Assembly: GCF_023264675.1 (NCBI RefSeq)
Contig: NZ_JAHFVG010000004.1
Location: 62,001-126,000 of the forward strand
Length of the DNA: 64,000 nucleotides
Source: Rhodococcus sp. (in: high G+C Gram-positive bacteria)
GTDB lineage: Bacteria; Actinomycetota; Actinomycetes; Mycobacteriales; Mycobacteriaceae
Direction: 5' to 3'
Shown: one piece after another, positions 12,128-25,148 of the stretch
How the letters are laid out: every line of letters begins with the position of its first letter
How positions within the stretch are numbered: position 1 is the first letter of the stretch
The notes under the pieces: generated by a model
Seen by the model: only the letters and a program-made list of their open reading frames with translations
Told to the model about the DNA's origin: nothing
Databases searched by the model: none
Translations under genes and position numbers: made by a program

Positions 12128-13759
12128 GTGATCACCGCCACCGACTTGGAAGTTCGTGCCGGTGTCCGCACGTTGCTCTCGGCCCCAGGACCCGCCCTCC
12201 GCGTTCAGGCCGGTGATCGAATCGGTCTCGTCGGCCGCAACGGCGCAGGCAAGACCACGACACTGCGCATCCTGGCAGGCGAGGGCGAGCCGTACGCGGG
12301 TCAGGTCGTGCGCACGGGTGACCTCGGCTATCTCCCTCAGGATCCCAAGGAGGGCGACCTCGACGTCCTGGCGAAGAACCGCGTTCTGTCCGCCCGTGGC
12401 CTCGATACCTTGTTGCAGCAGATGGAAAAGCAGCAGGCGCTCATGGCCGAGGTCGCCGACGAGAACCGTCTCGATCGCGCGGTGCGCAAGTACGGCGAGC
12501 TGGAGGAGCGCTTCGCATCGCTCGGGGGATACGAGGCAGAGAGCGAAGCCGCGCGTATTTCCAACAGTCTGGGCTTGCCGGACCGGATCTTGAATCAGGC
12601 ACTGCGCACCCTGTCCGGCGGTCAGCGTCGTCGGGTGGAGCTTGCTCGGATTCTGTTCGCAGCATCGGACGGCAGTGGAGGCCGTTCCGAGACGACGTTG
12701 TTGCTGGACGAGCCGACCAACCACCTCGACGCCGACTCGATCACCTGGCTCCGGGGGTTCCTGCAGAGCCACGAGGGCGGATTGATCGTCATCAGTCACG
12801 ACGTCGAACTGCTGGGCGACGTGGTCAATCGAGTCTGGTTCCTCGATGCGGTCCGTGGCGAGGCAGACATTTACAACATGAACTGGAAGAAGTACATCGA
12901 CGCACGCGCCACCGACGAGCAACGTCGTCGTCGTGAACGTGCGAACGCGGAGAAGAAGGCAGGCGCACTGCGCGTGCAGGCCGCGAAGATGGGCGCCAAG
13001 GCAACCAAAGCTGTTGCGGCACAGAACATGGCGAAACGTGCCGACAAGTTGATGGCCAACCTCGATGCCGAGCGAGTCTCGGACCGGGTCGCGCACATCA
13101 GGTTCCCCGAGCCTGCACCGTGTGGCAAGACACCGTTGATGGCCAAGAACCTGACGAAGATGTACGGCTCGCTCGAGATTTTCGCCGGCGTCGATCTCGC
13201 CATCGACCGCGGCAGTCGCGTCGTGGTTCTCGGCCTCAACGGCGCGGGCAAGACGACGCTGCTGCGTATCCTCGCAGGCACCGAGAAGTCGGATTCGGGC
13301 CAGATCGACCCAGGCCACGGCCTGCGAGTCGGCTACTTCGCGCAGGAACACGACACGCTCGACGATGCTGCGTCGGTGTGGGAGAACATTCGTCACGCGG
13401 CGCCCGACACGGGCGAGCAAGAGCTCCGTTCGCTGCTCGGTGCGTTCATGTTCACCGGCCCCCAATTGGAGCAGCCGGCGGGTACGTTGTCGGGCGGTGA
13501 GAAGACCAGGCTTGCCCTCGCCGGGCTGGTGTCGTCGGCAGCGAATGTCCTGCTTCTCGACGAGCCCACCAACAACCTCGACCCGATCTCGCGCGAGCAG
13601 GTGCTCGATGCATTGCGCAGTTACAAGGGTGCCGTCGTCTTGGTCACTCACGATCCGGGTGCAGCCGAGGCGCTGTCGCCGGAGCGAGTGATCCTCCTTC
13701 CCGACGGTACCGAGGACCACTGGTCGCAGGAATACCTCGAACTCATTCAGCTCGCCTGA
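12128..13759 (+). CDS. ABC-F family ATPase (ribosome-associated, orthologue of Rv1473)
   Basis: 543 residues with two ABC cassettes and no membrane segment. The first Walker A is GRNGAGKTT at about 36-44 and the second GLNGAGKTT at about 368-376; both LSGGQ and LSGGE signatures are present. A charged Lys/Arg/Ala-rich linker of 80 residues joins the cassettes, as in ABC-F translation factors. Some ABC-F proteins protect ribosomes from antibiotics; others are housekeeping factors. The place in the genome matches Rv1473, annotated as a macrolide-type ATPase in M. tuberculosis. Start GTG 12128 is preceded by GAGGAG; the frame open from 12062 is an extension. Confidence 0.9.
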   Translation: MITATDLEVRAGVRTLLSAPGPALRVQAGDRIGLVGRNGAGKTTTLRILAGEGEPYAGQVVRTGDLGYLPQDPKEGDLDVLAKNRVLSARGLDTLLQQMEKQQALMAEVADENRLDRAVRKYGELEERFASLGGYEAESEAARISNSLGLPDRILNQALRTLSGGQRRRVELARILFAASDGSGGRSETTLLLDEPTNHLDADSITWLRGFLQSHEGGLIVISHDVELLGDVVNRVWFLDAVRGEADIYNMNWKKYIDARATDEQRRRRERANAEKKAGALRVQAAKMGAKATKAVAAQNMAKRADKLMANLDAERVSDRVAHIRFPEPAPCGKTPLMAKNLTKMYGSLEIFAGVDLAIDRGSRVVVLGLNGAGKTTLLRILAGTEKSDSGQIDPGHGLRVGYFAQEHDTLDDAASVWENIRHAAPDTGEQELRSLLGAFMFTGPQLEQPAGTLSGGEKTRLALAGLVSSAANVLLLDEPTNNLDPISREQVLDALRSYKGAVVLVTHDPGAAEALSPERVILLPDGTEDHWSQEYLELIQLA

Positions 13760-13925
13760 CCGGGCAGTACCGGGATTTTCGACGGGGTCAAGAGTTTTCG
13801 GCTTTTTCCTCGTGCCGGAGGTGAGCGTCCTCTACCCTTGATCGTGTGGGGGAGATTCGGTGAGTGCGGGTCCTGAGGTTGGCTCCACGGGCTCCGCTCC
13901 TGGTCGTCGCTGACTGGAGGAACCC

Positions 13926-14201
13926 ATGGCACGTACGCGAGTTCGATCGACCGGAAAAATCGACGGCGCCGGTGGACGTGATGATCCGCGGGGATCGGTC
14001 TACGTCAAAGGTGCTCGTATCACCGGTGATTCACGCGATCGGTTGCAGTCCTCTCTCAAGGATCTCTACGAGAGTGGCGCCAGCATCAGGTCCCTGGCCA
14101 CCAGTACGGGGCGCTCGTACGGTTTCGTGCACAAAGTACTCGCGGAGTCGGGCACAGTCCTCCGTGGGCGCGGGGGACCCAACCGCAAACGCGCGCAATA
14201 A
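13926..14201 (+). CDS. Small helix-turn-helix protein (Rv1473A-like)
   Basis: 91-residue basic protein with a clear GGAGG ribosome binding site. The C-terminal half (about 44-80: YESGASIRSLATSTGRSYG) reads as a resolvase-like helix-turn-helix similar to the C-terminal DNA-binding part of Lsr2-type or HTH_23 domains. The head is Arg/Gly-rich. The same small gene, Rv1473A, follows the ABC-F gene in M. tuberculosis. The target is unknown. It converges on acnR. Confidence 0.78.
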   Translation: MARTRVRSTGKIDGAGGRDDPRGSVYVKGARITGDSRDRLQSSLKDLYESGASIRSLATSTGRSYGFVHKVLAESGTVLRGRGGPNRKRAQ

Positions 14202-14208
14202 GGGGTCT

Positions 14209-14231
14209 GCTCCGTTCTTTCAGAGCGGAGC
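14209..14231. terminator. Hairpin between convergent HTH gene and acnR
   Basis: A 10-base arm (14209-14218) pairs with 14222-14231 with one G-U wobble around a TTC loop. It overlaps the acnR stop codon and follows the HTH gene by seven bases, so it may end both transcripts. There is no long T-run. Confidence 0.5.
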
Positions 14232-14795
14232 GTCGGACTTGCGGACCGACTCCTCGACCAAATCGAGTACGGCGGAGAGGTTTTGACCTGCCTGACCAGA
14301 TGCGATGCGTGCAATGAGGCCGTCGAGTACGAGATCGAGGTACTCGACCATGACGTCCTGCGGCACGTCGTCGCGTAGCCGTCCCGCAGTCTTCTGCGCT
14401 TCGAGCCGAGCGTGGGTGGCGTCGGTCAATTCGGCTGACTTCTCGGACCAACTCTCGCGGAACTCGGGATCGGTGCGGAGCCGTCGTGCGATTTCCAATC
14501 GGGTGCCGAGCCATTCGAAGCTGTCCGGTTGCTCCAGGATGTCGCGCATCACCTGAATGAGGCCCTGGGTAGCGGCAACCTCGGCCATGCGGCGCGCGTC
14601 TTCCTGAGCCAACGCGAGGAACAATCCGTCCTTGTCCTTGAAGTGATGGAAGATTGCGCCGCGCGAAAGCCCGGTTGCCTCTTCGAGGCGTCGGACCGTT
14701 GCGCCTTCGTAGCCGAATTCGCCGAAGCATTTGCGCGCGCCGTCGAGAATCTCGCTTCGCCGCGCAGCCAACTGGTCTTCACTGACCTTGGGCAC
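14220..14795 (-). CDS. acnR: AcnR, TetR-family repressor of aconitase
   Basis: 191 residues with an N-terminal TetR DNA-binding domain (about 10-56; GATVRRLEEATGLSRGAIFHHF) and an all-helical ligand domain. It lies directly downstream of acn on the same strand, as in Corynebacterium (where AcnR represses acn) and M. tuberculosis (Rv1474c). The start is GTG at 14795. A 17-base-pair hairpin sits in the 114-base gap between acn and this gene. A matching operator candidate lies in the acn promoter. Confidence 0.88.
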   Translation of the reverse strand: MPKVSEDQLAARRSEILDGARKCFGEFGYEGATVRRLEEATGLSRGAIFHHFKDKDGLFLALAQEDARRMAEVAATQGLIQVMRDILEQPDSFEWLGTRLEIARRLRTDPEFRESWSEKSAELTDATHARLEAQKTAGRLRDDVPQDVMVEYLDLVLDGLIARIASGQAGQNLSAVLDLVEESVRKSDAPL

Positions 14796-14832
14796 TGTGT
14801 CGTTCCTACTCTCGATGAGAAAGTCCTCGAAC

Positions 14833-14873
14833 GGCGATGGGCCCGGAAGAACTTCACTTCCGGGCCCATCGCC
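14833..14873 (-). terminator. Strong 17-bp hairpin between acn and acnR
   Basis: Perfect 17-base inverted repeat, 14833-14849 against 14857-14873, with a seven-base loop AACTTCA. It follows the acn stop (14910) on the minus strand and precedes acnR. There is no T-run after it, so it may partly terminate, or stabilise acn mRNA and lower acnR expression. Confidence 0.65.
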
Positions 14874-14909
14874 GCGCGATCGGATCAGTACTTGTCGGCG
14901 AGTAGCCGA

Positions 14910-18176
<3,267 letters not shown>

Positions 18177-18734
18177 ATGCCTGAACCGATTCTTGCCTTT
18201 GTACCCCTTGCCGCCGACGTGCCACCCGGTATCGACGTCGATGCGATCGTCGCCGAGGTCGCGGCGACCGGAGTCAGCGCTCCGGCCGACGTCGAAGGTG
18301 GTCTGCTCGAGGCGGTACAGCGAGCCGAGCAGCATGGAATTGCGCTGAGCGTCGTCGTGGTCGACCAGAATCCGCGGCACGATTCGCAGCTGCGTGACCT
18401 GGCCACCGCGGTCGGTGCCCGGGACGGCGGAACGGTTCTGGTGCTCAGTCCCGGCCAGGTCGGATCTTTCAGCGACTCCGTCAGCCGCGTCGTGCTCGAA
18501 TCCGGCCAGGACCGTACCTACACCGGTGATCCGGTGGTCGCCGCGGACAATTTCGTCGACACGCTGGTCGATCCGCAGACGCATTGGACCTTGATCACAG
18601 TGGCCTTGCTCGTTGTGGTTGCCGCCGCGGGAGCAGTGACCGCCGCGGTCAAGGTTCGCCGGCGATCCGCGCCTGCTCGATCCGGTGACCATGACGCCGC
18701 TACATCGGACGAAGCGCCGAACCGAACATCTTGA
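18177..18734 (+). CDS. Conserved membrane protein (Rv1476-like)
   Basis: 185 residues. The N-terminal 140 residues look like a soluble alpha/beta domain with alternating hydrophobic strands (IALSVVVVDQNP, GGTVLVLSPGQVG). One membrane segment lies at about 148-168, with a short Arg-rich and then acidic tail, so the main domain is probably extracytoplasmic or membrane-anchored. Length and position match Rv1476 (about 186 aa), between acn and ripA. GGACGAGAG precedes ATG 18177; an in-frame ATG at 18138 would add 13 residues. The function is not known. A strong palindromic terminator follows. Confidence 0.8.
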   Translation: MPEPILAFVPLAADVPPGIDVDAIVAEVAATGVSAPADVEGGLLEAVQRAEQHGIALSVVVVDQNPRHDSQLRDLATAVGARDGGTVLVLSPGQVGSFSDSVSRVVLESGQDRTYTGDPVVAADNFVDTLVDPQTHWTLITVALLVVVAAAGAVTAAVKVRRRSAPARSGDHDAATSDEAPNRTS

Positions 18735-19180
18735 TCGAGCAAATCGCGTCCGGTACCGAATAACCGGATCGATCTTTCTCCCTGTGCTCCACCCGCCGGC
18801 GGGTGGAGCATTTTCGTTTGCAAGGGAAAAAGTCCAAAAAACTGTTTTCCTCATAACACGTGTTCAGCGCATTTCCGCTGGTGAAATTACCAATGTGTCA
18901 TTTGTTACTGGAGTTTCTTTAGTGCGCAAAGTGTCGTACGGTGCCATTGGCACTGCTGGGGAAGGAGTGTCGCAGAGGGCAGAGGTCTATCCGAGAACAT
19001 TCGGGAGACTGCTGCTTCGGGTGTGGCTGACGTGGTCGACACCTGTCGTGTAGCTGCGTGCTCTCTCCCTGCCCGGGCAGCATGATTTTCGGACCCACTC
19101 GGACCCGTTCTCATTGCTTGTTCGGCGCCGATGTCCCTGCAGAGAGGATGTCGCGAGCGCCGGGACCGAGGGAGACATTT
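18735..19180. other. 446-base leader region upstream of ripA
   Basis: After the terminator at 18786-18809 comes an unusually AT-rich stretch (about 18820-18930) with the perfect 10-base palindrome AACACGTGTT (18855-18864). The loose direct repeat TGTCAT-TTG-TTACTG (about 18896-18910) resembles MtrA-type sites of mycobacteria. I looked for a c-di-AMP (ydaO) riboswitch, common before actinobacterial NlpC/P60 genes, and did not find its conserved segments. Confidence 0.5.
18786..18809 (+). terminator. Rho-independent-like terminator after the Rv1476-like gene
   Basis: Perfect 24-base GC-rich palindrome (12+12, arm GCTCCACCCGCC) followed by ATTTTCGTTT, 52 bases after the stop codon at 18734. Confidence 0.75.
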
Positions 19181-20674
19181 GTGAGTCGACGAGCATTCGG
19201 CGGCACTCGCCGCAGCGCGTTCTCGAGCACGGTGCGACTACTGGTGGGTGCTGGACTGGTCGCTGCATTGTTGGCTGCGGCGTCCGGCACGGCTGCCGCA
19301 GTTCCGCCGCCGCCGCCCAACCCGTCGGATTCCGATATCGCCGCGGCCGGCACGCGTGTCGAAGATCAACTCGGTGCCGTCGGCGCTCTGATCAACCAGG
19401 TCGCCGCCGCCAACGAGCAACTCGCACAGCTCGATGCCGACGTCGCGGTCAAGCGCGAGGATGTGAACAAGGCGCTCGTCGATCTGCAGAATGCGCGTGA
19501 TGCCGCCGATGTGGCCGCGCAACTGGTAGGCATCGCTCAGCAGGCGCTCACGGACGCCGGTACTCAAATTCAGGCTGCCCAGCAGAAGTTCAACGACTTC
19601 GCCGTCTCGAGCTACACCCAGGGCACCGGTGTCGCCTCGGTATCGTCCTTTCTCGGCGCAACCGGTCCGGAAGACGTGCTCGATCGCGCCCAGGTTCTCA
19701 AGGTCCTGTCCAACAACCAGAATGCCGTTCTCGACGGTTTGCAGCGAGCGCGAACCGAACAGGCGAACCGCGATTCCACCGCGCGAGAGAGCAAGCAGCA
19801 GGCCGATGCCGCTGCATCCGATGCGGAATCGAAGAAGGCCGAGGCCGAGGACGCCATCGCCGCGGCGCGGGTGGCCCTGCAACAACAGGCCGACGAGAAG
19901 GTCGCCATTGAGAGCCAGCGCGATTCTGCGCAGAGCCAGCTCGATGCAGCTCGAACCGACGTCGCCGGTCTGCAAGATCAGCGTGTCGCCTACACATCCT
20001 GGGAGCAGCAGAAGGCAGCCGAGGATGCAGCCATCGCCGCGGCAGCGTCGGCTGCCCGTCAGGCCGCGGTGCAAGCCGCTGCGCGTGTGGCGGCAAATCA
20101 GGCCGCATCCGCGGCAGCGGCGGCGGCAGCGGCCGGTCAGCGCTCTCACACGGATATCGACGACGACGATTCCGACAGCAGTGGCGGCACGACCACGACA
20201 ACACCGAAGAAGCCGCGCAGCTCGGGTCAATCGACACCGTCGGTCACCGGGAGCGCTGCGGTGGAACTGGTCATCGATCGCGGAATGTCTCAGCTCGGGG
20301 TTCCCTACTCGTGGGGCGGCGGAGACGAGAACGGGCCTACCAAGGGAATTCGCGACGGCGGTGTCGCCGACACCTACGGCGATTACAACAAGGTCGGGTT
20401 CGATTGCTCCGGTTTGATGATCTACGCGTTCGCCGGACTCGGAATCTCACTCCCGCACTACACCGGCTACCAGTACACGGCAGGCAAGCAAGTGCCGACC
20501 TCCGACATGAAGCGCGGCGACATGCTCTTCTACGGTGCGAACGCGAGCCAGCACGTCGCGTTGTACCTGGGCGACGGCAAGATGCTCGAAGCCCCTCAGT
20601 CCGGCGACGTCGTCAAGATTTCGCCGGTTCGGTACGGCGGTATGACTCCGTACGCCGTCCGCATGGTGTCCTGA
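19181..20674 (+). CDS. ripA: Peptidoglycan endopeptidase RipA-like (NlpC/P60)
   Basis: 497 residues: signal peptide (about 1-45, hydrophobic core near 24-38, Ala-x-Ala end), a long Gln/Ala-rich coiled coil (about 60-320), an acidic and Thr-rich linker, and a C-terminal NlpC/P60 domain (about 355-497). The predicted triad is Cys409, His458, Glu470. Its spacing (49 and 12) equals that of M. tuberculosis RipA Cys383-His432-Glu444. It is a secreted hydrolase that cuts peptide stems at the septum; the coiled coil normally inhibits it until processed. GTG 19181 has GGGAG upstream and gives a proper signal peptide. Only one copy is present; Mycobacterium has ripA-ripB in tandem. Confidence 0.92.
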   Translation: MSRRAFGGTRRSAFSSTVRLLVGAGLVAALLAAASGTAAAVPPPPPNPSDSDIAAAGTRVEDQLGAVGALINQVAAANEQLAQLDADVAVKREDVNKALVDLQNARDAADVAAQLVGIAQQALTDAGTQIQAAQQKFNDFAVSSYTQGTGVASVSSFLGATGPEDVLDRAQVLKVLSNNQNAVLDGLQRARTEQANRDSTARESKQQADAAASDAESKKAEAEDAIAAARVALQQQADEKVAIESQRDSAQSQLDAARTDVAGLQDQRVAYTSWEQQKAAEDAAIAAAASAARQAAVQAAARVAANQAASAAAAAAAAGQRSHTDIDDDDSDSSGGTTTTTPKKPRSSGQSTPSVTGSAAVELVIDRGMSQLGVPYSWGGGDENGPTKGIRDGGVADTYGDYNKVGFDCSGLMIYAFAGLGISLPHYTGYQYTAGKQVPTSDMKRGDMLFYGANASQHVALYLGDGKMLEAPQSGDVVKISPVRYGGMTPYAVRMVS

Positions 20675-20888
20675 CACCGCGCGGCGCACGCGATCGCAAC
20701 CGCAGTCAGCTCGACCGGCCGGCCAGAGCCTTGACTGCTCGGCGGAGCGCACCCGACACCTCGTCCGAGACACGACGATCACTCGGGGTACTAGGCTCCG
20801 GTTCGAGCGCCGGTAGCCTGGGGCGGGAATCTACGGCGCGTGCGAACATCACCGGGACACGGTCGATGGGGACAACAGGACGTGCCCG

Positions 20889-20900
20889 CGAAAATTTTCG
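20889..20900. promoter_or_regulatory. Perfect palindrome CGAAAATTTTCG upstream of moxR
   Basis: A 12-base palindrome 19 bases before the moxR start. It could be an operator or a local AT-rich promoter element. No regulator can be assigned. Confidence 0.35.
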
Positions 20901-20918
20901 AGCGAAAGCGGTGAATTC

Positions 20919-22334
20919 TTGGTGGCATCACGTGACGGCGCCGAATCTGTCAGCAGCGTGTCGACGCGCGTCGAGTCCGAAGACGGTGACGCGAAGGACA
21001 GTAGGTCGAATGTCGGCGAGTCGAACGGCAGGGCGCCGAGCGGGGGCGGGTCGACCCGGACGGACGCCGCCGGGCTGGCCGAGGACGTCAAGATTCTCGA
21101 AAAGGCCGTGTACGAGGTCAAGCGAGTCATCGTCGGTCAAGACCGTCTGGTCGAGAGAATCCTCGTCGGACTCCTCGCGCGCGGACACGTTCTGCTCGAG
21201 GGCGTGCCCGGTGTGGCGAAGACACTGGCCGTCGAAACGTTCGCCCGAGTGGTCGGTGGATCGTTCTCCCGCGTTCAGTTCACGCCCGACCTGGTGCCGA
21301 CCGACCTCATCGGTACCCGCATCTACCGTCAGGGCCGCGAAGAATTCGACACCGAACTCGGTCCCGTCGTCGCGAACTTCGTTCTCGCCGACGAGATCAA
21401 CCGAGCGCCCGCGAAGGTGCAGTCCGCGCTGCTCGAGGTGATGGCCGAGAGGCATGTCTCGATCGGCGGCAAGACCTTCCAGATGCCCGATCCGTTCTTG
21501 GTCATGGCGACGCAGAACCCGATCGAGAACGAAGGCGTCTACCCGCTCCCCGAAGCTCAGCGTGACCGCTTTCTGTTCAAGATCATCGTCGACTATCCGA
21601 CAGTGGAAGAAGAGCGCGAGATCGTCTATCGGATGGGTACGACCGTCCCGACGCCGAAGCAGATCCTCGACCCCGCCGAACTGGTTCGCCTGCAGAACGT
21701 TGCGAGCTCGGTCTTCGTTCACCACGCTCTCGTCGATTACGTCGTCCGTGTCATCGCGGCGACGAGAACACCCGAGCAACTGGGCCTCGACGACGTTGCC
21801 AGCTGGATCGCCTACGGCGCGTCGCCGCGCGCCACGTTGGGCATCATCGCTGCGTCGCGGGCGCTTGCCTTGCTCCGTGGACGCGACTACGTGGTTCCGC
21901 AGGATGTTCTCGAAGTCATTCCCGATGTGCTCAGGCACCGGCTCGTTCTGTCCTACGACGCGCTCGCCGACGAGGTGACCCCGGAGGACGTGATCACCCG
22001 CGTTCTGCAAACCGTAGGGCTGCCGCAGGTTGCACCTCAGGCGGTCGGTGGACCGCAGGGACCGGTGCAGCAGCAGATGCCGAACCAGCCGCAGGGACCG
22101 AACCAGCCACAGGGGTTCGGGCCCGGTGGTCCGCAGGGGCCGTATCAGGGGCAGCCGCAGGGCCCCGGAGCGCACGTTCCCGGGCAGTTTCCCGGCAACG
22201 GCGCCGGACAGGGTGCCCCCCAGGCCCAACCGCATCAGACCCCGTCGCATCAGACCCCGTCGCATCAGCCGCCGGCGCCGTCACTGCAGAAGCCGACCGG
22301 AAACCCATCGGCCGCGGGTAGCCAGCAGCAGTGA
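20919..22334 (+). CDS. moxR1: MoxR-family AAA+ ATPase
   Basis: 471 residues with a central MoxR ATPase: Walker A GVPGVAKT at about 95-102, Walker B LADEINRAP near 153-161, and ATQNPIENEG sensor region. MoxR ATPases act with VWA-domain proteins as chaperone-like activators, and the DUF58 and VWA genes follow here as in Rv1479-Rv1481. After about residue 365 comes a roughly 105-residue tail of Gln, Pro and Gly with tandem HQTPS units, not part of the ATPase. The start is TTG 20919 or GTG 20922. The stop overlaps the next gene's GTG. Confidence 0.92.
   Translation: MVASRDGAESVSSVSTRVESEDGDAKDSRSNVGESNGRAPSGGGSTRTDAAGLAEDVKILEKAVYEVKRVIVGQDRLVERILVGLLARGHVLLEGVPGVAKTLAVETFARVVGGSFSRVQFTPDLVPTDLIGTRIYRQGREEFDTELGPVVANFVLADEINRAPAKVQSALLEVMAERHVSIGGKTFQMPDPFLVMATQNPIENEGVYPLPEAQRDRFLFKIIVDYPTVEEEREIVYRMGTTVPTPKQILDPAELVRLQNVASSVFVHHALVDYVVRVIAATRTPEQLGLDDVASWIAYGASPRATLGIIAASRALALLRGRDYVVPQDVLEVIPDVLRHRLVLSYDALADEVTPEDVITRVLQTVGLPQVAPQAVGGPQGPVQQQMPNQPQGPNQPQGFGPGGPQGPYQGQPQGPGAHVPGQFPGNGAGQGAPQAQPHQTPSHQTPSHQPPAPSLQKPTGNPSAAGSQQQ
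22231..22268 (+). repeat. 15-bp tandem repeat in the moxR tail
   Basis: About 2.5 copies of the unit CGCATCAGACCCCGT, in frame, encoding HQTPS repeats in the low-complexity C-terminal tail of MoxR. Confidence 0.75.
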
Positions 22335-23329
22335 GCGGGGCACTTGCCGGAGGGAAGAGCACACACGGACCCGGTATTTCCCGTCCGCCGGCGTTCCGTG
22401 CTGGTGAGCTCCGAGATCCATCTCTCGCCGCCGCGCTGCGCACGCTGGAGCTGACGGTTCGCCGACGTCTGGACGGGGTGCTGCACGGCGACCACCTCGG
22501 GCTCATTCCTGGCCCCGGGTCCGAGCCGGGCGACGCGCGCGAGTATCAACCGGGCGACGACGTCCGGCAGATGGACTGGTCGGTCACCGCACGTACGACG
22601 CATCCGCACGTTCGACAGTCGGTGGCGGATCGAGAGCTGGAGACGTGGATGGTCGTTGACCTCTCGGCAAGCCTCGACTTCGGCACCACCGGGTGTGAGA
22701 AGCGTGATCTGGCGGTCGCTGCGGCCGCGGCAATCACGCATCTGTCGGGCGGTGGGGGCAATCGAATCGGCGCCGTGGTCGCGACCGGTGCCGACACGAC
22801 CCGAATTCCGGCCCGCGGAGGGAGGATCCACTCTCAGGCGATGCTGCGCACCATTGCTACGACGCCGAGTGCTGCCGACGGAGTGCGCGGTGATCTCCGC
22901 GTCGCGATCGAGTCTCTTCGGCGGCCGCAACGTCGCCGGGGTATGGCCGTCGTCATCAGCGACTTTCTGGGACCGATCGATTGGGAACGCTCGCTCCGTG
23001 CAATTTCCGCCCGTCACGACGTGCTGGCAGTCGAAGTAGTGGATCCGCGCGATCTCGAACTTCCCGATATCGGAGATGTGGTGTTGCACGACCCCGAAAG
23101 CGGGCGCACCCGCGAGTTCAGCACCACTCCGAAGTTGCGGGCCGACTATGCGGCCGCGGCGGCAGCGCATCGCGACGACGTCGAGCGTGCCCTGCGTCGA
23201 TGCGGATCGCCGCGTTTGACGCTGCGTACCGACGGTGACTGGATTTCGGACGTGGTCAGATTCGTCAGCTCGCGGCGCCACACGCTGGGCGCAAGCGCAG
23301 TCAACACCGCTCGGGCGGGTCGCCGATGA
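22331..23329 (+). CDS. DUF58 domain protein (MoxR partner, Rv1480-like)
   Basis: 332-residue cytosolic protein with the DUF58 hallmark [14 protein letters not shown] at about 70-83 and a VWA-like fold with DLSAS near the middle. It overlaps moxR by four bases and the VWA gene by four bases, so the three are made together. Mycobacterial Rv1480 interacts with MoxR and RipA-secretion functions according to published work I recall only in outline. No membrane segment is visible. Confidence 0.88.
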   Translation: MSGALAGGKSTHGPGISRPPAFRAGELRDPSLAAALRTLELTVRRRLDGVLHGDHLGLIPGPGSEPGDAREYQPGDDVRQMDWSVTARTTHPHVRQSVADRELETWMVVDLSASLDFGTTGCEKRDLAVAAAAAITHLSGGGGNRIGAVVATGADTTRIPARGGRIHSQAMLRTIATTPSAADGVRGDLRVAIESLRRPQRRRGMAVVISDFLGPIDWERSLRAISARHDVLAVEVVDPRDLELPDIGDVVLHDPESGRTREFSTTPKLRADYAAAAAAHRDDVERALRRCGSPRLTLRTDGDWISDVVRFVSSRRHTLGASAVNTARAGRR

Positions 23330-24318
23330 GCCTTTCCGATTTCGCCTCTCCGTGGTGGTTGCTGTTCCTGCTCGTCGTCGTCGGTCTCGTCGTCGGGTAT
23401 GTGCTGGTCCAGAGACGCCGGCACCGACACACTCTTCGCTTCTCGAACATGGAGCTCCTCGAGAAGGTTGCCCCGACCCGTCCGGGATATTGGCGGCATG
23501 CCCCGACAGCCCTGGTTATCGTCGGACTGTTGTTGCTCACCGTGGCACTGGCGGGACCGACGTCGGATCAACGTGTTCCGCGGAACCGCGCGACCGTCAT
23601 GCTCGTCATCGACGTGTCGCTGTCGATGGAGGCAACCGACGTCGAACCGTCGCGGCTGGCTGCCGCCCAGGAGGCAGGCAAGTCCTTCGCAGAAGGACTG
23701 ACACCGGGGATCAACCTCGGTCTGGTCGCCTTCGCGGGCACCGCGTCGGTCCTGGTGTCTCCCACGGCCAATCGTGAGGCGACGAAGGCTGCGATCGACA
23801 AACTTCAACTGAGCGAGCGGACTGCGACCGGCGAAGCGATCTTCACCTCGCTCCAGTCCATCGACACTCTCGGTGCCGTTCTCGGTGGGGGAGATGCGGC
23901 ACCGCCGGCTCGGATCGTTCTGCTCTCCGACGGAAAGCAGACCGTCCCGGAGAATCCGGACGACCCGCGGGGCGGATATACCGCAGCACGCGCTGCCGCC
24001 GAGAAGAACGTTCCGATCTCGACGATCTCGTTCGGCACGAGCTACGGCACTGTCGACATCGAGGGCGAAGGAGGTTCCGAACGTGTTCCGGTACCGGTCG
24101 ACGACCCTTCTCTGAAGGAGATTGCATCTCTGTCGGGAGGCAGCTTTTTCACGGCGTCGTCGCTGGAGGAATTGCGTGCGGTGTACGACACCCTCGAAGA
24201 GCAGATCGGATTCGAAATCACTCGTGGCGATGCAAGCAGGCCATGGCTGATTCTCGGAGTCCTTTTCACCGCAACAGGATTGGGCACAGCTTTGGTGCTC
24301 CGGCAAAGATTGCCCTGA
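23326..24318 (+). CDS. Membrane VWA-domain protein (Rv1481-like)
   Basis: 330 residues: membrane segments at about 10-28 and 60-77, a VWA domain at about 90-285 with a full MIDAS motif (DVSLS, Asp96-Ser98-Ser100), and a last membrane helix at about 303-323. This is the BatA-type layout seen in MoxR-VWA operons. The domain probably faces the outside and binds a metal-dependent partner. It overlaps the DUF58 gene; fabG1 starts 66 bases later with its own promoter. Confidence 0.88.
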   Translation: MSLSDFASPWWLLFLLVVVGLVVGYVLVQRRRHRHTLRFSNMELLEKVAPTRPGYWRHAPTALVIVGLLLLTVALAGPTSDQRVPRNRATVMLVIDVSLSMEATDVEPSRLAAAQEAGKSFAEGLTPGINLGLVAFAGTASVLVSPTANREATKAAIDKLQLSERTATGEAIFTSLQSIDTLGAVLGGGDAAPPARIVLLSDGKQTVPENPDDPRGGYTAARAAAEKNVPISTISFGTSYGTVDIEGEGGSERVPVPVDDPSLKEIASLSGGSFFTASSLEELRAVYDTLEEQIGFEITRGDASRPWLILGVLFTATGLGTALVLRQRLP

Positions 24319-24328
24319 TTCCCTGTTA

Positions 24329-24342
24329 TTACTCACCAGTAA
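24329..24342. promoter_or_regulatory. Inverted repeat TTACTCACCAGTAA upstream of fabG1-inhA
   Basis: Perfect 5-base arms around CACC, eight bases before the likely -35. The layout resembles operators of TetR-family lipid regulators. The regulator is unassigned. Confidence 0.5.
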
Positions 24343-24350
24343 GTTTCGCT

Positions 24351-25107
<757 letters not shown>

Positions 25108-25148
25108 TTCACTTTTTCTCGTTTCGATTCGATCTGTAAGGAAGACAC

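Noticed and set aside
18810..19180. c-di-AMP (ydaO) riboswitch before ripA
   Set aside because: Such elements precede many actinobacterial NlpC/P60 genes, but the conserved GGGTGAATC-like and loop segments are missing here.
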